A stretch of 64,000 nucleotides of DNA from CAVTPU01 sp963736695 (GCA_963736695.1 CAVTPU010000001.1:868001-932000), one strand, 5' to 3'. Counted from the first letter of the stretch, positions 20,447 to 29,454 are shown. Notes: a model not told the origin generated them from the sequence alone. Made by a program: numbers and translations.

Positions 20447-21130
20447 GTGCTCGACATCGACCAGTGGCTCGGTGGCCTCTCCCCCACGATCATCTGTCTC
20501 GTGGTCGGCGGCATCATCCTCATCGAGAGCATGGGGGTTCCGCTGCCGGGCGAGGTGACCCTGATCAGCGCGTCTCTCCTCGCGGCCCATGGTGTCACGA
20601 GCATCTGGGGCGTCATCGGGGCTGCGGCGGCGGGCGCGATCGTCGGCGACTCGCTCGGTTATCTCATCGGCCGGCGCGGTGGTCGGGCGCTGCTCGAGCG
20701 ACTGAGCCGGCGGTTTCCCCGCCACTTCGGTCCCGCTCACTTGGCCCGCGCAGAAAAGATCTTCGACCGGTACGGCGTATGGGCCGTCTTCTTCGGGCGA
20801 TTCGTTGCGCTTCTTCGCATTCTCGCCGGACCGCTCGCCGGCATTCTCCGGCTGCCCTATCGTTCGTTCTTTCTCGCCAACGCCGCTGGCGGCGTCCTGT
20901 GGGCCGGTGGCACGGCCCTGTTGATCTATTCGGTGGGCCGCGCTGCTGAGAAGTGGCTCAAGGAGTTTTCCTGGCTGGCGCTTGTGATCGCGATTGTCAT
21001 CGGAGTGGCCACCACGCTCGTCCTGCGTCGACGTGCCGCCCGGATGAGCCCGCTCTCCGGCACCCGCCACCACGTCGTCACCGACACCGAATCGGAACTC
21101 GCGCCCACTGCGGCGCGCACCTGCGACTAA
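20447..21130 (+). CDS. DedA family membrane protein
   Basis: This 227-residue integral membrane protein is of the DedA (SNARE-associated/VTT) family. Family members act in lipid-carrier recycling and membrane homeostasis. Typical elements are the N-terminal re-entrant region ESMGVPLPGEVTLISAS, then GDSLGYLIGRRGGR, FFGRFVALLRILAGPLAG with the conserved FxxRF and RxxAGxxAG-like signature, and NAAGGVLWA. GTG 20447 has GGGGAGG six bases upstream. Its exact lipid substrate cannot be told from sequence. It converges with the cation efflux gene 36 bases away. Confidence 0.93.
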   Translation: MLDIDQWLGGLSPTIICLVVGGIILIESMGVPLPGEVTLISASLLAAHGVTSIWGVIGAAAAGAIVGDSLGYLIGRRGGRALLERLSRRFPRHFGPAHLARAEKIFDRYGVWAVFFGRFVALLRILAGPLAGILRLPYRSFFLANAAGGVLWAGGTALLIYSVGRAAEKWLKEFSWLALVIAIVIGVATTLVLRRRAARMSPLSGTRHHVVTDTESELAPTAARTCD

Positions 21131-21166
21131 CCCGCCGCGAGGCGCGGCGACGCCCGTCGTAGACCG

Positions 21167-22087
21167 TCATCGCGGGTCGATGCGGTGAACGCTCGGCGGC
21201 GCGTGGTCGACCTGCAGCGTCGTGTGTCGCAGGTGATAGTCGCCGGTCAGCATCGTCGCGATGCCGAGGCGCACCTGGTGACAGTCGGCCGCCGGGTCCA
21301 CCAGGACATGTGCCGACAGTGCCGGTGAACCCGACGTGATCTCCCACACGTGCAGGTCGTGCACCTCCACCACGCCGGGATGGGCGGCCATGTCCCGGCC
21401 GATGCGGTCCGGGTCGAGATCGGCCGGAGCCGCCTCCAACAACACCCGCCCGCTCTGGGCCAGCAGCGTGGCGCCGGACCGGACCATGAGCATCACGACC
21501 GCCAACGACGCGATCGCGTCGGCCCGGTCGAATCCCGTGACCACCACGATCAGGCCGGCGATGCCCGTGGCGATGAACGCGGCGAGGTCGGTGATGACGT
21601 GCAGATAGGCTCCCTCGACGTTGAGGCTGCGCCGGTCGGCCCGCCGCACGAGGGCCGCCGCCCCGAGGTTGACCAGCACTCCGACGCACGCCATCGCCAG
21701 CACCGCGCCGCCGGCCACTGGCTCCGGATGCAGCAACCGACGGACGCTCTCATAGCCGAGCCACGCCCCGAGCAGCACCAGCGTGATGCCGTTGGCCTGC
21801 GCGGAGAGAATCTCCGCGCGTTTGAGCCCGTACGTGTAGCCCGCGCGCGGACGGCGCGCGGCGAGGCGAATCGCCGCCAAGGCGAGCGCGAGCGCTCCCA
21901 CGTCGGTGAGCATGTGTGCGGCGTCGGAGAGCAGCGCGAGCGAATCCGCGGCGATCCCGACAACCACCTCGGCGAGCATGAAGACGCTGATCACGGCCAT
22001 CGCGGCCACGATCCACCGTTGATCAGCCCCGGCGGCGGCGACATAGCCGTGGTTGTGCGCGTGGGCATGACGCTGTTGACCACCCAT
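21167..22087 (-). CDS. Cation diffusion facilitator (CDF) family metal efflux protein
   Basis: This 306-residue membrane antiporter of the CzcD/ZitB type probably exports Zn2+ or a related ion. The N-terminus is His-rich (HAHAHNHG). Six membrane segments follow, with the metal-site pairs SDAAHMLTDV in TM2 and HVITDLAAF in TM5, and a C-terminal cytoplasmic domain (HDLHVWEITSG). ATG 22087 is chosen because the His-rich stretch follows at once; no Shine-Dalgarno is evident, so a leaderless transcript is possible. The longer open frame to 22396 is antisense to the next gene and is rejected. It is divergent from a YcnI-type copper protein. Confidence 0.92.
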   Translation of the reverse strand: MGGQQRHAHAHNHGYVAAAGADQRWIVAAMAVISVFMLAEVVVGIAADSLALLSDAAHMLTDVGALALALAAIRLAARRPRAGYTYGLKRAEILSAQANGITLVLLGAWLGYESVRRLLHPEPVAGGAVLAMACVGVLVNLGAAALVRRADRRSLNVEGAYLHVITDLAAFIATGIAGLIVVVTGFDRADAIASLAVVMLMVRSGATLLAQSGRVLLEAAPADLDPDRIGRDMAAHPGVVEVHDLHVWEITSGSPALSAHVLVDPAADCHQVRLGIATMLTGDYHLRHTTLQVDHAPPSVHRIDPR

Positions 22088-22259
22088 AATCGACGAATCT
22101 ATGCCCTGGCGAGGCTTCGGGCGAGGTCTCGGCTCGGGTCGGTCTAGGGGATCACGAACGCCAGACACAACCGTGACCACGCGCGAGCCAGCGGAACGGA
22201 ACCAACCGACCAACGGGAACGACTGACCAGCGACTGCCCCGTCAAAGGAAGGGACTTCC

Positions 22260-22982
22260 ATGGGCACTTGGGCCAAGCGCCTCGCCGCAGTCGTGGCCGG
22301 CGTGGCCGCGACTGTCGCGTTCACCGCGCCAGCGTTCGCGCACGTCGAGATCGAAGCGACGCCGAACACCGCAGGATCGGCGAACGCCATCGTCACCCTG
22401 AGCGCGGAGGCTGAGTCGCAGACAGCCGGCGTGGTCGCGGTTCAGGTCGTTCTGCCGTCCGGCATCCAACCCGCCGATGTCGCCCTGAAGAAGGGCCCGG
22501 CCGGATGGAGTCTGGTGGCGACCGCCGATGGCTATCGGGTGAGCGGACCCGCGCTGGCGAAGGGCACCGACGCGGTTCACTCGATCACGGTCACCCGCCT
22601 GCCCGCGGAGCAGAGCCTCGTGTTCAAGACGACGGTGCAGTATTCCGACGGATCGGTCGACCGGTGGATCGAACCGCCGACCACCGATAACCCGAACCCG
22701 GAGAACGAGGCACCCGTTCTCAAGCTCAAAGCCGGCGCGGTTGCTCCGACGGGGCCGGCGTCACCGGCGACGCCCTCTGCGGTTTCGACGACCGCCGCGC
22801 CGGTCGTCGGGACAACCGTCGTGGCGACCCCGGCAGCCAAATCCGACGGTGACGACTCCGGCTCGTGGCTGTGGTGGCTGCTCGGTTCCGTCGCCGTGCT
22901 GAGCGCCGTGGTGCTGGTGGCGACGCGCCGTCGACGCCCCGAGACCGACGCGGCCGAGTCCGGCTCCGCCGACAAAGCGTAG
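22260..22982 (+). CDS. YcnI family copper-binding membrane protein (DUF1775)
   Basis: This 240-residue exported protein has a signal peptide ending AFA|HVEIEATP. Cleavage would leave an N-terminal His, which in YcnI binds Cu(II), and the conserved Trp region DRWIEPP is present. A Thr/Pro/Ala-rich linker (about 160-200) leads to a C-terminal membrane anchor (WLWWLLGSVAVLSAVVLVA) with an arginine stop. ATG 22260 has AAAGGAAGGG upstream. CopC/CopD partners often found next to ycnI are absent here; the divergent neighbour is a CDF exporter. A role in copper handling is inferred from the family. Confidence 0.92.
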   Translation: MGTWAKRLAAVVAGVAATVAFTAPAFAHVEIEATPNTAGSANAIVTLSAEAESQTAGVVAVQVVLPSGIQPADVALKKGPAGWSLVATADGYRVSGPALAKGTDAVHSITVTRLPAEQSLVFKTTVQYSDGSVDRWIEPPTTDNPNPENEAPVLKLKAGAVAPTGPASPATPSAVSTTAAPVVGTTVVATPAAKSDGDDSGSWLWWLLGSVAVLSAVVLVATRRRRPETDAAESGSADKA

Positions 22983-23014
22983 CCGTACGGCGTACGCGAA
23001 TGATGGGTTGTTTT

Positions 23015-23054
23015 GTGCCGGTGGCGGCCGTTCGGGCCGCCACCGGCACCTTTT
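23015..23054 (+). terminator. 15-bp hairpin plus T-run after the ycnI-like gene
   Basis: Arms at 23015-23029 and 23035-23049 (GTGCCGGTGGCGGCC) form a perfect stem with loop GTTCG, followed by CTTTT. This is the only terminator here with a recognisable T-run, so it is a good intrinsic terminator for the upstream gene. Confidence 0.88.
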
Positions 23055-23183
23055 GGTCGCGATAGCGACACAATCAGGCACGCAAATCCCGACATATCCT
23101 GCATGACTCCGCAAACCCGGCACTGGCGACGTGATCCCACCCACCACAATGGTGACCGTCAGTTATTGGATTGGAGAACATGC

Positions 23184-23912
23184 ATGCGCGCACGACTCGT
23201 GCTCGTTCCGGTCGCCGTGGCGGCCGCCCTGCTGGCCGGCTGCGGAAAGACAGCGTCCACGCCGGACGCGACCGCGACGACCACCCCGGCCTCGACGGCC
23301 CCCGCCGACAACGGCGTGTCGAGCCTCTCGGGTGAAGAGATCATGAAGAAGGCGCAGACCGCGCTTTCGTCCGCCTCGGCCTATCAGCTCAAGGGTGAGG
23401 CAAACGCCGACGGTGGCAAGATCACCATCGAGATGAAGTACAGCGACAGCGGCAAGAACTACAGCGGGACCGTCACAAACGCCGGCGTCGCGATCGAGCT
23501 CATCAAGATCGGCAACGATCTCTACGTCAAGGCGCCGGAGAGCTTTCTGCAGAAGCAGCTGCCGGGCGGCGCCTCCGTGGGCCTGACCATGCTCAAGGGC
23601 AAGTGGATCAAGACGACGTCGGACAACAAGGCCTTCGGCGACATGGCCAACGTCTTCAGCGCCACCAGCCTTCTCGAAATCAAGGGAACGGTGACCAAGG
23701 GCGAGATCTCGACCATCGACGGGGTCGAGGTCATCGCGGTGAGCACCCCGGGGAACACGTACTACGTCGCGACCAAGGGTGAGCCCTACACCGTCAAGGT
23801 CGAAGACAAGGTGAACACCGGGACGATCGCGATCAGCAAGTTCGGCACCGCTGTCGAGATCACCGCACCGCCGGCTGACCAGGTCTTCGACCTGAAGGGC
23901 CTCGCTGGCTGA
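23184..23912 (+). CDS. LppX/LprAFG-like lipoprotein
   Basis: This 242-residue lipoprotein starts MRARLVLVPVAVAAALLAGC, with the lipobox LAGC. A short Thr/Ala-rich linker leads to a domain with the LppX_LprAFG pattern: a helix (EEIMKKAQTALSSASAYQLKGEA), alternating strands (ITIEMKYSD, VAIELIKIGNDLYVKAP), and late strands with GKWIKTT and VIAVSTPG. Family members in mycobacteria shuttle lipids or lipoglycans to the cell surface. ATG 23184 has GGAG eight bases upstream; the frame is open earlier but through the terminator. It stands alone between a terminator and a 174-base spacer. Confidence 0.85.
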   Translation: MRARLVLVPVAVAAALLAGCGKTASTPDATATTTPASTAPADNGVSSLSGEEIMKKAQTALSSASAYQLKGEANADGGKITIEMKYSDSGKNYSGTVTNAGVAIELIKIGNDLYVKAPESFLQKQLPGGASVGLTMLKGKWIKTTSDNKAFGDMANVFSATSLLEIKGTVTKGEISTIDGVEVIAVSTPGNTYYVATKGEPYTVKVEDKVNTGTIAISKFGTAVEITAPPADQVFDLKGLAG

Positions 23913-24086
23913 TCGAGCCGCGCAACCGATCGACATCGATCACACTCCGGCCCGGACCGGGACCCGGCTCGCCATCGCGGCGCGTCGACCCGGCCGGGCC
24001 GGAACTGTCCGAGCCCACCGCGCGACCATGACCACCGCGTCCGCACAAGCGCCGCTAGGCTGGTGCGGATCGACGAAGGAGCACTG

Positions 24087-24539
24087 ATGCGCGAATTCAG
24101 CTCGTTGGAGCAGTTGACCGCCGCCGCCGGTCAACACCTGGGATTCAGTGACTGGCAGCAGGTCACCCAGCAACAAGTGACCGCGTTCGCCGACGCGACC
24201 GGCGACCACCAGTGGATCCACGTCGATCCGGTCGCCGCCGCCATCGGCCCGTTCGGCACGACGATCGCACACGGCTATCTCATGCTCGCGCTCATTCCCA
24301 CGCTGGTGAGCCAGGTCGTCCGGGTGACCGGTGTGCGGTTGGGCGTCAACTACGGCCTCAACCGGGTGCGGTTCCCCGCCCCGCTGCCGACCGGGAGCCG
24401 GGTGCGCGCGGGCGTGCGACTCGCGAGCGTCGACCCGATCCCCGACGGCGCGCACATCGTCAACGAGGTGACGATCGAGTGCGACGGCTCCGACAAACCG
24501 TGCTGCGTGGCCGAGACGATCGTGCGCTACTACCTCTGA
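24087..24539 (+). CDS. MaoC family (R)-specific enoyl-CoA hydratase-like protein
   Basis: This 150-residue single hot-dog-domain hydratase has the NodN/MaoC signature FADATGDHQWIHVDP followed by GPFGTTIAHGYLML, where the Asp and His of the hydratase motif are in place. Such enzymes hydrate trans-2-enoyl-CoA to (R)-3-hydroxyacyl-CoA. The next gene, on the opposite strand, is a FabG-like reductase; the two functions often cooperate. ATG 24087 has AAGGAG six bases upstream and is preferred over an upstream start eight codons earlier. Confidence 0.9.
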   Translation: MREFSSLEQLTAAAGQHLGFSDWQQVTQQQVTAFADATGDHQWIHVDPVAAAIGPFGTTIAHGYLMLALIPTLVSQVVRVTGVRLGVNYGLNRVRFPAPLPTGSRVRAGVRLASVDPIPDGAHIVNEVTIECDGSDKPCCVAETIVRYYL

Positions 24540-24553
24540 GGCACTGCGGCGTC

Positions 24554-24599
24554 GATTGTGGGCGCGGGGGACGTCGCCGCTACCCCCACGCCCACAATC
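24554..24599. terminator. 17-bp hairpin with one mismatch between convergent maoC-like and fabG-like genes
   Basis: Arms 24554-24570 and 24583-24599 pair (GATTGTGGGCGxGGGGG) with one C/A mismatch and a 12-base loop. It lies between converging genes and probably terminates both. Confidence 0.75.
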
Positions 24600-24620
24600 T
24601 GTGAACAGTCGCGCCGCCGG

Positions 24621-25373
24621 TCAGGCGCGGGGCCCCCCGGCGACGTAGATGACCTGCCCGGAGACATAACCGGCGGCCTCACTGACGAAGAACGAGACGG
24701 TGTGCGCGATGTCGTCGGGCACACCGACGCGACGCACCGGGATGGTCGCGGCCGCCGCCTTCTGAAACTCGTCGAACTCCACCCCGAGCCGCGCAGCGGT
24801 CGCGGCGGTCATGTCGGTGGCGATGAATCCGGGCGCGATCGCGTTGACGGTGACGCCGAACGGGCCGAGTTCGATCGCGAGAGTCTTGGTGAACCCCTGC
24901 ATTCCGGCCTTCGCGGCGGCGTAGTTGGCCTGACCTCGGTTGCCCAGCGCCGACGTCGACGAGAGGTTGACGACTCGCCCCCACGTCGCCTCGACCATGT
25001 GGGACTGCACGGCCTGACTCATGAGGAACGCGCCCCGCAGGTGCACGGCGAGCACGGTGTCCCAGTCGGCCTCGCTCATCTTGAAGAGCAGGTTGTCGCG
25101 GGTGACACCGGCGTTGTTGACCAACACCGTCGGCGGCCCCAGCCGGTCGACGACCTGCGCCACGGCGGCGGTCACCGCACTCGAGTCGGTGACGTCGGCC
25201 CCCACGGCGCAGGCCCTGCCACCCGCCGCGACGATCTGCTCCACCGTCGCCTCGCACGCGCCCTCGTCGAGGTCGAGGACCGCGACGGCGAGCCCGTCGG
25301 CCGCGAGCCGCGCGGCGGTCGCGGCACCGATCCCCCGGGCCGCCCCAGTGACGATGGCCACCTTCTGCGACAT
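24621..25373 (-). CDS. SDR family 3-oxoacyl-[ACP/CoA] reductase (FabG-like)
   Basis: This 250-residue classical short-chain dehydrogenase has the NAD(P) motif TGAARGIG, the NNAG motif, and the catalytic Ser (SSTSALGNRG) with YAAAK. The PGFIATDM and VSGQVIYVAGG C-terminus is that of FabG-type reductases. Chain or carrier specificity (ACP or CoA) is not evident. ATG 25373 has GAGGAG six bases upstream; one codon earlier is an alternative GTG. Its tail-to-tail partner is a MaoC hydratase. It is separate from the main fab locus, so it may serve another acyl pathway. Confidence 0.9.
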   Translation of the reverse strand: MSQKVAIVTGAARGIGAATAARLAADGLAVAVLDLDEGACEATVEQIVAAGGRACAVGADVTDSSAVTAAVAQVVDRLGPPTVLVNNAGVTRDNLLFKMSEADWDTVLAVHLRGAFLMSQAVQSHMVEATWGRVVNLSSTSALGNRGQANYAAAKAGMQGFTKTLAIELGPFGVTVNAIAPGFIATDMTAATAARLGVEFDEFQKAAAATIPVRRVGVPDDIAHTVSFFVSEAAGYVSGQVIYVAGGPRA

Positions 25374-25466
25374 CACACTCTCCTCGCATCCGTTGAGTTG
25401 ATCACGCCTGGTGTCGGCGAAACTCCCGTCGACCCTACGAGCGCAGGTGCACCTCGTCCAGACACC

Positions 25467-26597
25467 TCACCCGCTGCCGAGTTCGCGGAGATCGAGAACG
25501 TGCCACTGAACCGTCTCGTTGTCGCCGGTGGACCACCAGACGAAGCCCGATCTGCTGCCGAAGCCGTCCGACGCCGCCGATTCCAACGTGACCACCCGGT
25601 CGTCGCGAAGGTCGTGCAGCGACAACCTCACCGACGACGCGATCGCACTTGTCGACACCGGCGACGAGAGCACCTCAAACCGATCGAGAAGCGCGACGTC
25701 GGTGTTGAGCGGGGTTCGGGTGATGCCTCCGATCGCCCGCCGACCGGTGCCGTCGACGCGTTTCACGTCGACCGTGAGGTCACGACCCTGATTGACGAGC
25801 GTGGTGATCCGACACCAGACCGGTGAGCAGTCGAGAATCTCCTTAGGTCCGGCAGGGATAGTGCGACGGGCCCCGGTGTCCAGATTGAGCATCTCGACCG
25901 GACCGGGACGCCCGGTCCCGGAGGTGGTCGCCCAAGGCCAAGCCGTCAACGCGTACGGGTGGGTCAGTCTGCGGACCCGGACCGGCCCCCCTTTGATCGA
26001 CACGGATCGAACCTCGCCCGCGTCGGCCCGGCCCGGGGCGGCGGCTGCCCAGTGCAGAGCCCCGTCGGCGACCTGCAGGTCGAAGGCCGAGTCGACATAG
26101 CGCACATCGCTGGCGTCGGTGGCGAGCCGGCTTGGCTCGCCACCGCGCAGCCCGGCCCGCCACAGGGTGGTCATGCGCGCCCCGTCGGCGTCCTCGCCGG
26201 TCTCCAGCCAGAACAGGTCGTCGCCATGCAGCGTCACCGCGGCCACCGTGGAGGGCAGTTGCGCGCCGCCGACCTGGTGCAGCACACGGATCTCGTCGCC
26301 GACGCGCACGATCAGGGTCGATCGGGTCGCGTCAGAGTTGGTGGTGAGCCCGATCGAGGTGGTCCGGTCGACGATGAGAAACGGCTGATAGGAGCGCCCG
26401 CCGGGCAGTTCCCCGCTGAAGGTCCACGGTTTCGCCGCGGGAAACACCCCGGCGAGCGAGTTGGGGTCAGCGTCGGCGGGCGCGCCGGGATCCGGTCCGG
26501 TGGGTCGCGGATCGGGCAGAGCGAGCGCGAAACCCACCACCGCGAGCGCGACGAGGAGGCCGACCCCGGCCCGCCACCGCGACCAGGCCGGGGTCAC
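25467..26597 (-). CDS. Membrane-anchored protein with beta-propeller-like repeats, unknown function
   Basis: This 376-residue protein is not a family I can name. One N-terminal membrane segment (GVGLLVALAVVGFALAL) is followed by a Pro/Asp-rich linker and about 320 residues of short beta-strand repeats with Trp and Asp turns (GDDLFWLETGEDADG, GALHWAAAAPG, GFVWWSTGDNETVQWHVL). This pattern suggests an extracytoplasmic beta-propeller. Start GTG 26597 overlaps the stop of the upstream TIGR03943 gene (GTGA), so it is the third gene of a permease operon and may be its partner subunit. Confidence 0.75.
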   Translation of the reverse strand: MTPAWSRWRAGVGLLVALAVVGFALALPDPRPTGPDPGAPADADPNSLAGVFPAAKPWTFSGELPGGRSYQPFLIVDRTTSIGLTTNSDATRSTLIVRVGDEIRVLHQVGGAQLPSTVAAVTLHGDDLFWLETGEDADGARMTTLWRAGLRGGEPSRLATDASDVRYVDSAFDLQVADGALHWAAAAPGRADAGEVRSVSIKGGPVRVRRLTHPYALTAWPWATTSGTGRPGPVEMLNLDTGARRTIPAGPKEILDCSPVWCRITTLVNQGRDLTVDVKRVDGTGRRAIGGITRTPLNTDVALLDRFEVLSSPVSTSAIASSVRLSLHDLRDDRVVTLESAASDGFGSRSGFVWWSTGDNETVQWHVLDLRELGSG

Positions 26598-27511
26598 GAT
26601 TCGTACTGCGACTCGGGGGCGGTGACGTCGTGCGAGGAGATGACCTGGATGTAGGGGATCACCTCGCCGTTGACCGGATCACGATCGGTGCGCTCGAGAT
26701 AGTTGCCGACAACCTCGATCCACGTGTCCGGGGCGAGCCTCGCGGGCACGTCACCGGTGAGACCGATCTTGACTGGGCGAGCATCGGCGGCGCAGCAGTT
26801 CACGACCATCCGGGCGAGGTAGGGCTGACCATCCGGTCCGGCGATGATGAAACCCGACATCGTCACCTGCCGTTGCGCCAACGACTGCCCGCGGTCGAAG
26901 ACGGCACGCGACGCATAGTCGAGCAGCGACACCCGAACCGGATCGCCGGCGGGCAGCGGGGCGAAGTCGGAGGATTCCTGTGCCCGCAGTGCGGTGCCGT
27001 TGCGGCTGGCCTGGAAGGCGCCGAGTGACGGTGGGGCGAACATGAGCAGCGCGAGCGCCGGCAGGAGCAGCAGCCAACCGACTCGACCACCGTGGTCATG
27101 GCCGGCGTGGTCATCGGCGGCGTGGTCATCGCCGACGCGACTGTGGCCGGCGTGACTGTGGCTCGCATGATCGTGGCCCGCCGGCGCGACGTCGGCCGCA
27201 TCACGATCGACGACCGCAGTGACACCGGTGTCGATGGGCTCGGCCTCGGCCGCGCCAGCCGCGCTCGTCGCGGCCACCACCAATTCGGGCGTACGGGTCG
27301 CCGGCCCCTGGGCGGCCGGGGTTCGAGCGGCGGGGGTCCGCACGACCTGCCAGAGCGTGATCAACCCGACGATCACGAGCGCCGATCCGGCGATGATCAG
27401 CAACGGCAGTTGACTCGCCTTGACATATCGCACATAGGTCCCGGCAATGCTGATCTTGAGTAGGGTGCCCCCGACCAGCAGCAACAAGACCGCCTGGGCG
27501 TCCTTCTTCAC
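26594..27511 (-). CDS. TIGR03943 family permease subunit with His-rich linker
   Basis: This 305-residue protein belongs to the YcgQ/TIGR03943 group, almost always encoded beside a DUF318-type permease. Two N-terminal membrane segments precede a His/Asp-rich linker (about residues 112-145, with repeated GHDHAxHxHAGH), then a third segment and an exported C-terminal domain with VNCCAADARPV and WIEVVGNY, typical of the family. The His-rich linker suggests binding of Zn2+ or another metal. GTG 27511 overlaps the stop of the permease gene by four bases. Homologues are often zinc-regulated, but I found no clear Zur box here. Confidence 0.88.
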   Translation of the reverse strand: MKKDAQAVLLLLVGGTLLKISIAGTYVRYVKASQLPLLIIAGSALVIVGLITLWQVVRTPAARTPAAQGPATRTPELVVAATSAAGAAEAEPIDTGVTAVVDRDAADVAPAGHDHASHSHAGHSRVGDDHAADDHAGHDHGGRVGWLLLLPALALLMFAPPSLGAFQASRNGTALRAQESSDFAPLPAGDPVRVSLLDYASRAVFDRGQSLAQRQVTMSGFIIAGPDGQPYLARMVVNCCAADARPVKIGLTGDVPARLAPDTWIEVVGNYLERTDRDPVNGEVIPYIQVISSHDVTAPESQYES

Positions 27512-28518
27512 AGCATCACCGCCCCCACCGCGACTGAAACAACGAGCGCCACGACGAAGGTCGCCGGAGCGAAACGCACCGCGAAGCGAGGGCCGAACGC
27601 CCCCACCTGCATAGCGAACAGTTTGAGGTCGATCATGGGGCCGACGACGAGGAACGCCAACCGCGACGTCAACGAGAACTGGGTCAGCGACGCGGCGACG
27701 AAGGCGTCGGCCTCGCTGCAGATCGACAACAGCACGGCGAGCAGCCCCAGCGCGACCACCGAGAAGACCGGTTGGTCGGCGATCGCCTGCAGCCACTGGG
27801 GCGGAACGGTGACATTGAGAAGCCCAGCCGCGAAGGCGCCGATCACGAGATAACCGCCGGCCTGCACGACGTCATGCCGGCACGACTCCCAGAATGCGCC
27901 CCAACCGCGCTCGGTGTGCGGATCCACCCGCCGCTGCGGGGCGAGCCAGGTCGGCTGTCCAAGCCGCAACCACAGCCATCCCATGACGATCGCGGTGGCG
28001 AGGCTCGCGACAAATCGCGCGCCGACCATCTCGGGACGGCCGGGAAAGGCGACGGAGGTGGCGATGAGCACGACGGGGTTGATCGCCGGCGACGCGAGCA
28101 GAAACGCGAACGCCGCCGCAGGCGCGACCCCCCGACGGACCAGCGCGCTCGCGACCGGCACCGAACCGCACTCGCAGGCGGGCAGCAGCGCCCCCGCCGC
28201 CCCAGCGATCGGAACCGCCGCCGCGGGGTGCCGTGGCAGCGCCCGGGCGAAGAACTGGGTCGGGACGAAGGCCGTGATCACGGCGGAGAGCACCGTGCCC
28301 AGCACGAGGAACGGCAACGCCTGCACCACCACGGAGACGAAGACCGTCACCAGGGTGAGCAGACGTTGGGAGTCGGCGAGGCCGACCAACCAGGTGCGCC
28401 CCACGAGGACCAGCACGATGATCAGCGCGAGGATCTCCACCGAGCCGATCCGGCGGCGCGGTCGGGGTGGAGTCGCCGGCGGGGCGGCCGGGGCGGAACC
28501 AGTGTCGAGCGCGGTCAC
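27508..28518 (-). CDS. Permease of the DUF318/ArsP_1 family
   Basis: This 336-residue integral membrane protein has about eight segments and the family motif PACECGSVPVA (the Cys pair in the first repeat), AFLLASPAINPVVL, and the second-repeat ICSEADAFVAASL. Relatives (YcgR, YraQ) work with TIGR03943-type partners, and some members export trivalent organoarsenicals; the substrate here is unknown. The start is GTG 28518. It is the first gene of the permease/TIGR03943/beta-propeller operon, with four-base overlaps at both junctions. Confidence 0.88.
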   Translation of the reverse strand: MTALDTGSAPAAPPATPPRPRRRIGSVEILALIIVLVLVGRTWLVGLADSQRLLTLVTVFVSVVVQALPFLVLGTVLSAVITAFVPTQFFARALPRHPAAAVPIAGAAGALLPACECGSVPVASALVRRGVAPAAAFAFLLASPAINPVVLIATSVAFPGRPEMVGARFVASLATAIVMGWLWLRLGQPTWLAPQRRVDPHTERGWGAFWESCRHDVVQAGGYLVIGAFAAGLLNVTVPPQWLQAIADQPVFSVVALGLLAVLLSICSEADAFVAASLTQFSLTSRLAFLVVGPMIDLKLFAMQVGAFGPRFAVRFAPATFVVALVVSVAVGAVML

Positions 28519-28560
28519 CTGGCGGGTCCTATCGATCGGTCTGCTGCAGGCCGTCTCAGG

Positions 28561-29454
28561 TTACCCGCGCGGGGGGCGTGACGACGCGGCGGCCTGCGCC
28601 CGTTCAAGAACATCAACGACATCGCGGGCGAACCGGACGTCATACGGGTGGTGACGGTCGTTCGCCCCGATCGCGTCCACGAGCTCACCGATCGCGAACC
28701 CGGCCGCGACATCACTGCTCACCGCGCTCGACGGCATCATCACCGCCCCCTCGTCGCCGAAGAAGACGACCTCATGACCGGTCGCCCCGTCCGGCGCGTC
28801 GAGACTCACCACGAGCGAACTGACTGCATCCGACGCGTGGCGTACCAACATGTGGGTGATGCCGTGCGGCCCGGACATCGCGGTCACATCGGCGACCGGC
28901 CCCAGCACCGGGAGCAGCATCGACAACGCGTGCGGGCCGATATCCCACAGGCCGCCGCGTTCGCGTCGCCACGGCGACGCGCCATAGGGACTGTCCCCGC
29001 GGAAGATGGACGTGAGCAGGGTGGCCCGGCCACCGTGCCAGGTCCGATCGGCGGCTTGGCGCACGAAGGCCGCGATGTCGGGCCGGAAGAGGTTGGTGAA
29101 GAAGACCACCGACGCCACGCCCGCGTGGCGCACCTCGTTGACGATCCGGTCCGCCTCGACGCGGGTGAACGCCAGCGGCTTGTCGAGCAACAGATGCCGC
29201 CCGGCGCGGGCAGCCCGCACCGCGAGGTCCGGCTGCACGTCGGGCGGCACCGCCACGACGACCGCGTCCACGTCGGCCAGGAGCCGATCCACCTCGACGT
29301 AACCTCGCGCCCCATGGCGTCCGGCCACAGTGGAGGCCTTCGCCGGGTCCCGACCCCAGACGCCGACGAGGGAGACCCCCGGGTGCGCCGCGAGCGCTTG
29401 GGCCTGGCGGGCGGCCCACGGACCAGTTCCGAACAGGCCGAACCTCACCGTCAT
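28561..29454 (-). CDS. Gfo/Idh/MocA family oxidoreductase
   Basis: This 297-residue NAD(P)-dependent sugar-type oxidoreductase has an N-terminal Rossmann fold (FGLFGTGPWAARQ) and the DKPLAF motif with the conserved Lys. The C-terminal domain carries GGLWDIGPHALSM with the His expected at the active site. The substrate is unknown. ATG 29454 follows the family N-terminus; the Shine-Dalgarno is weak. It is on the same strand as, and 42 bases before, the permease operon, but no functional link is evident. It is a distant relative of the polysaccharide-locus oxidoreductase at the right end. Confidence 0.88.
   Translation of the reverse strand: MTVRFGLFGTGPWAARQAQALAAHPGVSLVGVWGRDPAKASTVAGRHGARGYVEVDRLLADVDAVVVAVPPDVQPDLAVRAARAGRHLLLDKPLAFTRVEADRIVNEVRHAGVASVVFFTNLFRPDIAAFVRQAADRTWHGGRATLLTSIFRGDSPYGASPWRRERGGLWDIGPHALSMLLPVLGPVADVTAMSGPHGITHMLVRHASDAVSSLVVSLDAPDGATGHEVVFFGDEGAVMMPSSAVSSDVAAGFAIGELVDAIGANDRHHPYDVRFARDVVDVLERAQAAASSRPPRG

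Noticed and set aside
22088..22396. Longer start for the CDF exporter
   Set aside because: The added 103 codons run antisense through the start of the ycnI-like gene and show no transporter sequence.
24558..25826. Rightward 422-codon frame opposite the SDR gene and the beta-propeller gene
   Set aside because: It crosses a terminator hairpin and two genes on the other strand and is rich in Arg, Asp and Gly without domain patterns.
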